60,000 nt of DNA. It comes from Owenia fusiformis (Eukaryota > Annelida > Polychaeta > Sabellida > Oweniidae). The stretch spans positions 10,175,730-10,235,729 of the forward strand of contig CAIIXF020000007.1 in the NCBI GenBank assembly GCA_903813345.2, read 5' to 3'. A model generated the notes under the pieces. It made no database searches, was not told where the DNA came from, and worked only from the letters and a program-made list of their open reading frames with translations. Shown piece by piece: positions 34,102-45,850 of this stretch (its first letter is position 1; every line of letters begins with the position of its first letter). The translations under genes were made by a program, and so were the position numbers.

Positions 34102-37100
34102 ATGGCAAACTCACCAATAGCCCAGTCGTCTCTGTCACTGACCTCGATGTCACTGACGACTGATTTGAGAAAATTTATCTTGAAATTGTCCAAAGAGCTG
34201 AGCGATGATGAAGTGGAAGATATGAAGTTCTTAGTGGATGGTCGTTTGGATGATGTAAATAGTATAAAGACCGCACGTGACCTGTTTGGAAAGCTATTCA
34301 AAATCGGTATTATATGGGACACGAACGTGGACATGCTGGTTGACTTATTAACAGGCATTGATAGAGAAGATCTAGTTAAGAAAGTAAACTCTTTTAAAGG
34401 TGAGAAGCTGCAATTTGTGATTTCACATATGTTGCATAAATTAACTTGCAAAAGTTAAAATTAGCAGTATCAATTAATATCAACCACTCTTGTATTTATC
34501 TTTATGTGTACTGTTTATATTTTTTAGTAAAATCACCTTTGTAGAACTGTGTGTCGCAGCCTATCAATTTATAGGAGACACTCTCTCTTAGTAATTTTAT
34601 TTCAGAAAAAAATATAGACATATCAACAGAACCTAGATCATTTGAAACACCTGCCGATACTGATTTGGATTCGTCACCCAGTGCACTTAGTGGACCAAAT
34701 GATATGACGGGTAATGTGTTTGAAACATCATTCAGGCTACTTTGATATAATATAAGTCAGCCAACGTGCTAGAACTATATGTACTTGCTCATTCAGGCCA
34801 GTAGCCAGGGTGTGATTTTGGCCCAAAGTTGTCTTTAATCCCCACCATTTTGGCAAAAGCTGGCTACGGGCCCGCCATTTGATATAGTATTATAATTAAT
34901 GTTCTTGACCCATGGAATCAAATATTTCATTGCAAGAAGCTAAAGGGCTTGAAATATAAAATATATCAATTGTTTTTATACATACATTCATTCTTTTAGT
35001 TAACAATAATAGACATGCAATTGATTGCTAAAGTTTTATAAAAAACATCAGCGGCAAAATATATCAATGAGCCATACCAATGTGCTTTCAACTGAACCCT
35101 AGCCGATATGATTGAAACTTCTATTCCAGCCGACGTAGCTAGACATAATACTAGTATGTCTACAAATCAGCTAAATATGTCAACAAGTACGCTTGAAGCT
35201 CATATACCACCTTATGACCCTGGACAGAGGATTCCACTCGATGTTTTAAATACTGAATCTGCCAACTCTTCGTTTGAATTGTCACATGTATCAACATTGC
35301 CCAAGGAGGAAAATGGTGATATGTGTGTCGAGCCATCGTTAGATTTAGAAATACAAGACTCTATTCAACCATCTCTATCACTTCTTTCACTGAACGAAGA
35401 TATAAATCCTTTTGGGCCAAACGGGTATACAACACGATATGACGCCGAATTCTTTACATCACGTACAAGTTATCCCAAAACCACGTTAGGAGCCAAGCCA
35501 ATCATACTTAGTGACTATAGCAGCGATGAAAGTGAATCATTAGAAGATTCTTCGGATGAGGGTGACTCAACAAAAGTCCAACTACGTCTATATCAAGAGT
35601 ACCTTGCTAAACCCAGTTTACGAAAAGAAAACACGATCGTATGCTGCCCAACAGGTAGTGGCAAAACGTTGACAGCAGCGTACATATGCTTTAAACTGAG
35701 GGAAGAAGCCATGATGATGCACAAAGGAGAAAGGCATTTTAAAACGATTTTTATCGTATGCATTGTTAATCTGAAAGAGCAACAGATGGACAATTTCAAG
35801 CTAATGCCATTTGAAGATGATGTTTTGGCGATGATAGATGACGAATCAGATGTAGTCGAAGTGATAAAATCACGTGATGTTGTGTTCATGACGGCGCAAG
35901 TGTTGGTGAACACATTAAAAAGTGGACGACTCAAGATAACTGATTTAGATTTTATTATCATAGACGAGTGCCACCATACGACGAAGGGCCATCCCTACAA
36001 TGTCATTATGCAGGAGTTCTACCTACAAGAGAAGGAACGAAAGCCTGTTTCGGGAAGGGGTTCCCTACCGCAGATTTTAGGATTAACTGCTTCTCTTGGG
36101 GTTGGTAAAAATGAAAGGGCCATTGATCACTGTGTCACCATGTGCGCAAATTTGGATTGCAACTCCGTTACGCATGTTAGAGAAAAGAAATATCTTGATG
36201 ATTTGAAGATGTTTAGACCTTCACTTCAGATTGACATTATTTTAGCTGTCCCTGGACGAAACTCAGACGACCCCTTTTTGACAACTATCCAACATCTAAT
36301 GACTAAAATATGTCAAAAGTATAAATTTTCGTGCAACCACGAAGAAGGTACAGAAGGGTATGAGGGATGGTCAGTCGGTCTTAAAAAAGATGCAGAGAGT
36401 GATAGAAATTGGGAACATGCAGCTGCGGCGTCCTACTTAATCATGTACACGAGGACAATTGAAACCACAAAACAACTTCGGAGAATTGACGGCCTACGCG
36501 TCATTGAAGAGGAGGAGGGGGAGTTGTGTCCCAAAAGAAAAGCTCCCGGCGTATGGGATAACGAATTAAGGCAAAGTTTAGAAGAACAGAAGGGAAATCT
36601 TGAGGCGTTTTCCGATAGTGAAATTGATGAAGCTAATCCCATGATCAAAAAATTAAAGGACCTTCTTGAAGACGTGTGTGATAGGGACTTCAGAGGTACG
36701 AACTTATTATATTGACATCTAGGAATATTCATTTCACAATTTTACATGTCAATCAAAGTTAAAGGAATACATTATTTAGATACTTATTTTCTAAACATTG
36801 TGTCGCGTGTGTCTAATGAACTGTTTATGACGAGATTTAACCAGTACCTATATTCTATACTCAATTTTCTTTTCAACTTTGTTATCTCCAAGTGTCCCAT
36901 CCTGTACTTAATAGCTAATACTCGTTTTACATGTACCTTTTGTTTTATATTAATTGTTTTAGAAATTATTTTGTTTTTATACTGGGTGTTTCAAATGGAT
37001 TTACCAAAAGTATATCAACAGCACAGCTAAACCAATCAATATTTTCAAACATTTTTTTGCATGGTCATGTAGATAAATTACATAAGTATGTAAGTTTTCT

Positions 37101-40100
37101 CCCCAATACATAGTTTTTAGTTCAGTCCTGCCTTTTTGATGGTTTAACCCTTTACCGAGAACCGGGTCAATTATCGTCAAATGATTTAGCAGTTGATAAT
37201 GGAGTTCCACCTTCCAGAGTTATGGAGACTGATTGATATCCAAATGAGAACACCATAGTGTCAAAAAGACACGTACAGCAAGGGCCACGCAAGAATTCCC
37301 ATGAAAGCAGTTTCTTCAATGTCTGATCTCCACATTTTGAGAGCCTCCCTATTCACAAGATTTGATTCCCCCGACTCTGGGGCAACTTGAAGAACCATAT
37401 TTATACCAATCCCAAGCCAAGAGACCTAGAACAACTTGAAGCCAACATCCGAAAAGAAATTCAAAACATTTCACCAAAACATTATGAAATGTGGTCGACA
37501 ATGTAGCAGTAAGGCTGCAGGCTGTTATCGAAATATGAGGAGGTTAAATTTAACACATGGTATAAAAAGGGTTAAAGTATTAAAAAAGCATGACTGAACT
37601 AAAAATTTTGTATTTGGGAGAGAGCTTTTGCCTAAATGGCTATGCAAAATATATCTGAAAATATTGATTGGTTTATCTTTGCTGTTGAATTACTTTTGGT
37701 TCATTTTTTGAGACACCCTATATATTACCATTGTACAGTAGTTCTTAATTATGTTTCATGTAGGTCTGATTTTGGCAAGAACAAAAGCATATACGATTGC
37801 TTTGGTGGATTACATCAAAGGTTTACAGATACCGCGTGTACGCGTTGATAGAATAGTTGGAAAGGGACAAGCCAGCGACCATGCACAAACGGACAAAATG
37901 CAGAGAGAATTATTGAAGCACTTTAGGACAGGTATGAAATATTTTTAAATCTGGAGCATCTTTATTAAATGTGTTACGAAGAATAAATATCTTCCACCTC
38001 AATATATTTTCATTAACAATAGAATGTACTTCTAAACATGATGATTTAATGTGTGTCACTATACTTGAAAACAAAAATGTTACAGCTACACATGTATTAT
38101 AGGAAAGATAAATGTTCTTGTTGGAACTGATGTTGTGCAAGAGGGACTTGATATTCCAAAGTGTAACTTTGTTATCCGATACAACTTTGTCTCAAACGAG
38201 ATAGGATCTGTACAAGGAAAGGGACGAGCTAGGCATGTTGACAGTCAATGTTACCTTATTGTTCCGAAAGGATCAACCAATGAGAAGCGTGAAAACGCAA
38301 ATTTATTGAAAGTTGAACAGATGGAGGCGGCATTGAAGGAGTTGGACAATAAGGACCCTGATGTTCTGAAAAGAGATATATTAAGAGAACAGGTAAGTGC
38401 TATACAGTATACCTCAATTCGTCAGGTCTATCAGGGTTCTACAAGGTATTTTACTTTGATGCCCAACGGAGCTGGCTATGATTTTATGGCATTGGTAAAG
38501 AAAAATTATCTCGTTTATAAAACATTCCTTGATAAGAATACCAGAAGATGCCAACATTCAAAACGGTCACAGCGATTGAAATTGTCGTATATGCCAGAAC
38601 CGTCTACAGTGTTAATAAGCAAGAATGCTTTAAAGAAAATGATCTTTCAGGACAAAATGATGGAAGAGTACAGGAATAAGAAGCGAAGGAATGAGGACCC
38701 ATTGTATAAGATTAAACCAGAGTCAATTACATTGTTCCACAAAGGGTGCAACAAAGAGTTATGTAAGGGAACTGATATCTTGAGAAAAAACACCTGTGAT
38801 TACATCTGTGTTTCCGACAACTTCCTCCAAAAAATTAGTCTTGAACCAAGGGGAAAGGCAAAACAATTCAGAACGGATACACACATAGGTAAGTGTTCAG
38901 CTCGTATCATTATCATATCGAACGAAGTTCGGAGAGATATAGGGAACGCCTCCCTCCGTCCGTATGTACGATTCCGGCTCGATTTTTGTTCATATATTTT
39001 ACACATATACCCTATGGGGTAAAAAGTCTGCTAAAAAGCCAATTTCCAAAATGGCCGCTCGTTTAGAAATGGCGGCTATTTTAGTGCGGATGTTACACTA
39101 ATTTAGATACAAAATATAAAGCTGTAAAATGTTCATATATTTCATGTTTGGTGGTTGAACCGAATATGATCTTGAAAATATGCTTCCACTGCTGGACAGG
39201 ACATATGGAATGCACAAAAGAAGGGAATACCTTCTCAAATTCTTGTAAATAACAGTATGGTCTAACAAATGAGCATGACATTTGCTCATGTAATATATAT
39301 TTAAGAAGCATATCGCAGCCATCTTGAAAAATGGCCGCCTTTACACTCTCTTTAACGTATTTTACTATAATTCGAAAAGTGGTGAAGCGATTTTGTTCAT
39401 ATATGAAATGTAAATATTATAAGCATTGCACACTATTCATATTTGATATTTGAATACTTTAAGCTAAGCATTGCACATTGTCTAATAAAAATTTGGGGAG
39501 TAGGCCGCCATTTCGAAAAATGGCCACCAATTTTACGTGTTTTATTTTACTTTTTTACAATAACCCAAAAAATAATAGAGCGATTTTGTCCATATTTGAT
39601 ATGTAAATACTATAAGCATGGTACACTGTCTAATGACATGCTGGGGAGTAGGCCGCCATTTTGATAAATGGCCAACAATTTTACGTGTGTTATTAGTTCA
39701 CATGGTGCAAAATTCACTTTTGAGCCATTTCCTAGCTTTACATTAAATATTTTCAGGTTTCCTGCATTGTAAAATCCATGCCAATGTAAAGAGTAGTTGT
39801 ATGAAATAATTTTTTTACAAAAAATCAGCAAAAAATTATATCAATTTTTTTTTACTTTCAGCCATTTTAGTTAACATTGATTTGTCAATCTGTCTCGCGA
39901 AATCCACTTTTCCGTCAACAATAGTGGCACATTTTAAAACCTCTGTCGATAGGGTTCCTGTTTTAAGTTATTTCTGTTCAACATCAATACAGAAAACTCC
40001 CCTATGACTCCTGGTTCAAAAGCTCGCCTATTTTTGTTCCGTGAAATTCACTTATGGCCCAGTTCCTAGCTTTACAAATAATCTCAGGCGTCCTGCATTG

Positions 40101-40889
40101 TAAAAAACCATGTTACTGTAAAGAGTAGTTGTATGAAATACTTTTGTTACAAAAAATCGGCAAAAAGTCATATCCGTTTTTTCAGCCATTTTAGTAAACA
40201 TTGATTTATCGATCTGTCTCTCAGTCAGTCCAAAAGTTTTAAAACCTCTGTCTTTCAACACTTGGCTCTTTTTAAATCCTCTTTAGATAGGATTCCCGTT
40301 TTAAAATATTTTTGTTCAACATTAATAAAGAAAAAAACCTGTGACTCCTGCTTCCAAAGCTCGCCTATTTTCAAAATGGCCACCATTTTTGTCTCGGGAA
40401 ATTCACTTTTGGCCCATTTCCTATCTTTACAAATAATTTCAGATGTCCTGCATTGTAAAAAGCCATGTCTTTGTAAAGAGCAGTTGTATGAAATAATTTT
40501 GTTACAAAAAATCCTCAAAAAATTATATCCGTTTTTTTTATATTCTGTCATTTTAGCCATCATTCACTTTTGAGTAACACCATGTATGCCCAGTACCCAT
40601 GGTACTATTTTATTTTACGTTTTTACAACATTTTTTCTTTTTGTTTCTTTCTTTTTAGGACTTTTTCTACAGTTTATATTTATATTATTTATATCTTTTA
40701 TAAGGAGTATCAGTCTGCAATAGCTGCCATATGGAGCTAGGCCCGGTGAAGGAATACAAATACGGAGATCGTCGCAGGGGACACGTCTTGAGTAGCAAGA
40801 TTGTGATGTATTCTATAGATGGGGAGGACGGGTTAAGACACATAAAACAATGGTCCAAAATTCCTTGGATGGTTGAAGAGGAACAATAA
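34102..40889 (+). CDS. RLR2: DED-containing RIG-I-like receptor, short linker
   Basis: Coding exons 34102-34399 (exon opens at 34060), 34606-34710, 35103-36695, 37764-37931, 38103-38392, 38651-38888 and 40705-40889 give 958 aa in frame. The DED spans about 17-97: LRKFILKLSKELSDDEVEDM, ARDLFGKLFKIGI and DREDLV. The linker (100-290) lacks the RLR1 arrays but keeps the acidic SSDESE cluster before the helicase. Walker A is CCPTGSGKT (about 316), DECH about 423, motif III LGLTASLGVG (SAT-type in many helicases, here TAS), motif V GTDVVQEGLDIPKC and motif VI QGKGRARHVDS. The C-terminal domain has HKGCNKELC and VCNSCHMELG. Exon phases match RLR1 except for the extra linker exon 34606-34710. Introns hold a mariner relic and the ATGGCCGCCAT repeat cluster. 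The tandem position and same strand indicate local duplication. Confidence 0.93.
36980..37722. mobile_element. Degenerate mariner/Tc-type element in RLR2 intron
   Basis: Ends GGGTGTTTCAAATGG and (inverted) GGGTGTCTCAAAAAATG continue with ACCAAAAGTA and CAACAG on both arms, about 40 bp of terminal inverted repeat. A second, inner inverted pair contains TTTTTAGTTCAGTC (about 37114 and 37590). Between them a broken frame reads LWGNLKNHIYTNP and PRDLEQLEANIRKEIQNIS, which resembles the C-terminal part of a mariner-family transposase. In-frame stops show it is dead. Confidence 0.65.
38897..39690 (+). repeat. ATGGCCGCCAT-type repeat cluster in last RLR2 intron
   Basis: It holds TCGAACGAAGTTCGGAGAG, TATAGGGAACGCCTCCCTCC and TTTGTTCATATATTTTACAC, the inverse of the arrangement at 19940-20060, followed by several blocks with AAAATGGCCGC or GGCCGCCATTT. 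Two of these blocks (around 39471 and 39615) are tandem copies with a period near 146 bp containing GGGGAGTAGGCCGCCA. Confidence 0.6.
39691..40580 (+). repeat. Three tandem copies of a ~340-bp repeat
   Basis: Each copy contains TCCTGCATTGTAAAA, GTAAAGAGTAGTTGTATGAA and TTACAAAAAATC; these fall near 39760-39830, 40090-40160 and 40445-40515. Short open frames inside are not conserved between copies. Confidence 0.65.
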
Positions 40890-40935
40890 TTGCATGGTGC
40901 CTTTTCTATTCTGAAAACCACTACAAGGAATAGAC

Positions 40936-40941
40936 AATAAA
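40936..40941 (+). terminator. Candidate RLR2 polyadenylation signal
   Basis: AATAAA lies 47 bp after the RLR2 stop codon. It is close, but would give a very short 3' UTR. No transcript evidence. Confidence 0.35.
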
Positions 40942-41299
40942 TAGGCGAGTCTCCAGCAAGCGTTTTGGGAAGTCAGAAGGCCGCTTGTTAGACATAATTT
41001 TTCAGAAGGATGGCTTTTGTTCAAGTACTGACTTCTATAGTCTATTTATTTCACATTTAGTTTGATGTATGTTCAGTATACAAATACTTAAACTGCTGTT
41101 TATTAGAAGATTCTAGATCAAGGTAACAATGTTATAAAATATAATATTTTGCAAACAAAACTGACTGAATGACTCATTAACCCTTGACCTTCTGAAACAA
41201 TTCAATATTTTCTCAAATTAAATCATGCCACCAAAGATTACGTCCAATCAAGATGTACTCTCTAGAACATTCTTACATACTTATATAACTGCAAGGTGG

Positions 41300-41600
41300 A
41301 CTCCTTAGCAGAACATAATTCAATCAGATATCAATGAAATGGCTAATTGAATTGGTCCATGAAATGGAAACTCAAATTTAAAGCATCCAAGAGTAAAGAG
41401 GTTATCTTACAATCCAGACACACTCGAAAAGTCAAGAAACAAATTCCAGTAACAATGAATAATGAGAATATACCTTTAGTAAATAGCCATAAACATTTAG
41501 GCATCATTTTAGACAAACACCTTAGCTTTGAACATATTAACTCTGTAATTTCTAGATGTTATACTTGTAAAAATGCTAAATCCATTGAAGGCACTCCATG
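41300..41600 (+). pseudogene. LINE reverse transcriptase fragment
   Basis: A frameshifted stretch first reads SDINEMAN. A second frame then reads WSMKWKLKFKASKSKEVI and NSHKHLGIILDKHLSFEHIN, the region after the FADD box and thumb of non-LTR retrotransposon reverse transcriptases. Sequence on both sides is non-coding, so only this scrap remains. It is a different subfamily from the LINEs at 55-60 kb. Confidence 0.65.
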
Positions 41601-41913
41601 GATAGGTATCGATATGGTGGACTGAATTCAACAATGTTTTTTTTCTTAAACCAATTATTGAAAACATTCTGTAAAAAACACGGTCCTTTATGTAATGTTA
41701 ACTGATTGACAACAGTTTAATGCGAAAATTATTTAGAAATATTTTATATTATTTCATTCTCAAGAAATGGTAAAAAGGAACAAAATCAATTGAACTAAAA
41801 AACAAAAAAATGTTAACAAAAACAGTCATATAAAAGTCGGTATTTTTAAACTTTTTTTTACTTATCCTGATCTTGAATTATTACCGCCTTGTATAATCTG
41901 ATGCATCATCGCT

Positions 41914-42900
41914 GATATAACGGTGTCCGACCCAAACGCTAGCTCTTACATGCACGACGGAGCGTTCCATTCACGCGGAAACGCAACGGAGCGAAACAAA
42001 ATGGCGGCTAATGAAGATCCCACTATGACCGTAAGTACTGTTTCACTTGTTTCTCTTACATATCATACGTTTGGGTGACATATTATGTACCATTCGATGA
42101 ACAATACCCTGAGCAAAGATCTTACCTATTCAACTTCTGGTGCTGTTATTTGCTTGATCAAAAGCTCCGTAGTGTTGATCAAACGAATCTGAAGTTGACG
42201 AATTGATCACAAATTACGAATTAAACTCGTATTTATATGAAAATGTCAATGTTTCTGTCAAAGTAGTAGATCACAAACTCGTATATTCTAATTTGCTAAA
42301 ATCCCAGTGCATTGTTCTTGAAAAATCGCTTGTTTTCCTCGAAACGCTCCGTCGATTTTGGACACAATTTTAGAAACGCTCTTACCATTTTGTTTTGATA
42401 TTATTTTCAGATTATAAGAGAACTGGTGCTACACGTGGTGCTACACGTGAAACAAGCTGATTTAAGCCTACATTAGATGATGTTATGCCATGTGTGCATA
42501 GAACTATTGACAAAAATTAAACAAAAAGTTTATATGTGTATATCTTTCTTCTTTTGATGCCAAGGGGTATAATAGATCTTTTCTCTTCCTGAAAGGAAAG
42601 TCAAGCTAATTCCTAAAGTTATCTAGACTAGCACCAGAGTGTTTCCAGTTCACTGTGATAACCAGATCGCAGCGTTTCTTGAATATGAGAATGTCATAAT
42701 TTTCAAGACTGGATTTTCCGTCATCAAATTACAATTACGATAATGTATGGTGTGTTGAAGCTTTGGAATTTGACCGAAATATACTCTCGTCTGATGCTCT
42801 AATCTTGACTCAACTAATCACATGTCTCGACAATAGGGGTTTTGTAATGAAACCCACCGTCGTGCATGTAAGAGCGTTTGGGTTGGACACCGTGGATATT
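41914..42900. repeat. ~1-kb inverted-repeat element
   Basis: CGGTGTCCGACCCAAACGCT near 41921 and TCTTACATGCACGACGG near 41944 recur in inverted order as CCGTCGTGCATGTAAGAGCG and TTGGGTTGGACACCG near 42857-42893. The arms are about 45 bp with a few mismatches. The interior has ATGGCGGCTAATGAAG followed by a donor-like GTAAGT at 42031 and an acceptor-like TTTTCAG at 42410, but the implied product is only 31 aa. Confidence 0.5.
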
Positions 42901-43404
42901 ATGATAAGTGATGACTTCAGGCTGATTGACCAATCAAAACGTTTTCAGGTTTACCCGCATAAACAAAGCAAACTACCCGTCTACGACTTGAAATTCAATG
43001 ATCAGATCGAGTACTTCTTCAGAATTACAATATATTATGTAATTAAATGTACATTGGAAGTCATTAATATAAATTAAATCATGCCATTCAGTGTTGATTT
43101 AAACCTGAATTCGCGATGAAAATGCACGAAGACCTTGTCCATGTTGTCAATGTAGTCGTCGATCTAATCCAGTGATTGATCTGAATCTCTAATATGTTCG
43201 ACAAATTCAGCGATCTTTTCCATGTTTCTTCTTGATGAAATCTTCTCACCTCTGGGTTTCCGATCGATGCTCCGTCATCCACTTAACTCTGATTGATATT
43301 AATCTGATAAAATATTTGTATTTTCATGATGAATCGTGCAAGACTCCCCGGAGGATTTGTTCGTGAAAAGTGTACTTGTCTTTACCGTGCATAATAATCA
43401 CGGT

Positions 43405-45377
43405 GTTATAGCATGACGGTTACGCCACCTCCGAAAGCGAGGTTTGACGGCTACGTTCACTGATTTATCCAATAAAATGGCCGCGATGGAAGAGAAAACT
43501 TAGGTTGGTGCATTATTTTCTACTACTGTGAATCAATGAAAGGATGAACGATTATGTAAGCGTCGCATTCGGCGATGCATTCAGTAATGTATATTTTGAA
43601 CCTAGTCTTTGCAAATTGATGCCCGGGGATAACATGAAATAAAAGAAAAAACTGTCGAGTTTGAAATTCAAAACTACACAAAAATTTAGTAATATGTAAC
43701 CCCCCTATCACACCAAACTAGTTCTTACCCGTTCTTGCCAGTCCTACGAAAACGTCGTAAAACGGGCTCAATCTGGCTTTGGTCGGGAAATATGTCTGAA
43801 ATAATTAGGTTCTTCGTTCTTAAACAGTCTTCAATACGTTCATCTCGTTCGCAGTTCGTTCAGGTCGCACCAGGTCGGTGTGCAACGTCGTAGAACGCGT
43901 CCCTTAGTCTAGAAGGTCATTATGACCTGATTGTAGAACGGTATGGTCGCCATCGAATTTTGAATCGATTCAAAATTCTAAAATCACATTCCCGTCTGAG
44001 AACGTTCATAAAGTTCGTAAATAGACCTTAGAAAGTTGCAGCTACGTTCATTTCGTTCGCACACAGTTTTGAAGAACGCAGTGGCAACTTGTTTGGTGTG
44101 ATAGCTATATTTTTGCTAACTCGTTAATAAGCAGTGTTAAATACGTTCTTAATCAGTTTAAATCCGTTTGCAATTAGTTCTACCTCGTTCTCAACACGTC
44201 CTCAGACAGTTCAACTCGTTGTTAAAACGTCCCTAGTAGGATTGAAGTACGACGGTTCCGTTCGTAGTACGTCCAGCTCGTCGTTAGTACGTTGTCACTC
44301 GTTCTAATTGTAGAACGTGACGACCACGAGAACATTTTGAGCATTGTCTAAGTTCTAAAGGACCTACCCGTTCGAGTACGTTCGATGAAGTTTGTAAATA
44401 GATCCCAAACGGTCCTTAGTAGGTCCAGTCCGTTCGTACACAGTTGAAGCCCGTTTTCGAGAACGTAGTGGGAACTAGTTTGGTGTGATAGTAGGGTTAG
44501 GGCATGGTCTACATTGCCTAAAAACCTTGGGGTATATAGATGTAACCTACATACGATCATACAAAGCCAATCGAGCATTGGAAACCACTAAATATGTTCT
44601 ACTTAAGCCATAATAATGTATTTTGAATTTGCGGTAACGTGAAAAATTGATGGACGGTTACGCGAACCTGATTCAAATATGAAACCCGGATTCATTGTCA
44701 TTAATTTTGTCATCTTCATCAGTACTTGATCCTTAATCTTCTTTTGCCTCTTCTTTGCCATCTTTTACACTTTCATTGGTTTCATAAATAAAGCAAACAA
44801 CAGTTTTTTTCCTTGCCCTATAGAGGCTGATACAAGAGCGTCTCTTGCTAGTCCTGAAAACAAATATGGGAAGTTCTCAATATTCTATTTCTTACCCATT
44901 ATAACAATAACATGGAAAGAGGCTATCAGATCTTGACAGATGTACAGGCACGTAACCGTCCGCAAAATATCTTTCGATAGAAGTCGTACGTAGTCGTCTA
45001 AAGACATTGCGTTTGAAACCTTATTGTTTCCGTTCCTGTTCTGGATTTGTCATTTTATGCCTTGTTTATACACAGTTTACTTACAGTTAATATTTTGAGT
45101 GGCTCTGAGGCACATGTACTGAGAAAACACGAGAATGGACCAAAAATTATGAACTTGGATATCTCAGTCGGTAGGTTTACAGCTTATATTCTGTTTCTTG
45201 TAGACCACCTGGCAGATTTGATGCGTCACCGAATGGAACTAGTTTAAAAGCAAATCTTATCTGTGAATATTGCCTACAGACGAGAAAGAGGACATGCTGC
45301 CTTTCCCATCCGCCATTTTTTGCTATCGTTACCGCAAAATTTTGCAAATCGCCTTGACGTAACCGTCATGCTATAAC
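43405..45377. mobile_element. Candidate ~2-kb DNA transposon/foldback with GACGGTTACG ends
   Basis: GTTATAGCATGACGGTTACG at 43405-43424 is repeated in inverted order at 45358-45377 with a perfect match over 20 bases or nearly so. GGACGGTTACGCG (about 44652) and CACGTAACCGTCC (about 44950) are further inverted copies inside. No transposase ORF and no clear target duplication were seen. The second dimeric MITE is nested within. Confidence 0.5.
43700..44496. mobile_element. Dimeric MITE, copy 2 (CGTTC/CGTCC-rich)
   Basis: Same ends, internal end copy and interior as 32848-33655, in the same orientation, with scattered substitutions and an 11-bp deletion near 44060 (the AACCAG-containing segment is absent). 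It keeps an AGGTCA/TGACCT inverted pair at 43914-43928. Confidence 0.8.
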
Positions 45378-45850
45378 TTAAGCACGTGGCTTTCTCATTG
45401 GTACAAGTCATAATAGAGATCAAGATGAGTAAAAGAGACCGACTTGGGCAAGGCTTTGTGTGATGCTTTATACTTAATAATATACAGATATAATAATCTT
45501 CAGTTCAGTTTTTTTCTTGACATCAAGTATAAAGATGAATGAATAAAATGTAAATTCCGAAATATCTCAAATATTTTTTCAGTTGTACATTTTCAACCAA
45601 AAGTATCACATAACCTTGCTCAAACAAAGTAGAGAGGGAAATCGAATGAAGGGCAACATCTAAAAACAAAATTGGTATAATGCCTGAGAAAGTAATTTTT
45701 ATTTCATGAAAAAAAACTAATACAAAGGAAACTACTTTTCCATTCATATATAAATCAAATGAGAAAAATCCGTTGTTCATATTATCGACCAGTATTAAAA
45801 AGATATTTTATCCAAATAAGATCAATGACACCGAAGAGTGTTTTTGGACG

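Noticed and set aside
42001-42480. Possible two-exon small gene starting ATGGCGGCTAATGAAG
   Set aside because: Splice signals are present but the product is only 31 aa, contains a duplicated LVLHV segment and sits within an inverted-repeat element; not enough support.
42763-43077. 104-codon open frame
   Set aside because: It overlaps the right arm of the inverted-repeat element and matches no family I recognise; likely chance.
44491-44503. Telomere-like GGGTTAGGG at the MITE edge
   Set aside because: A single occurrence made by the element end meeting flanking sequence; no array.
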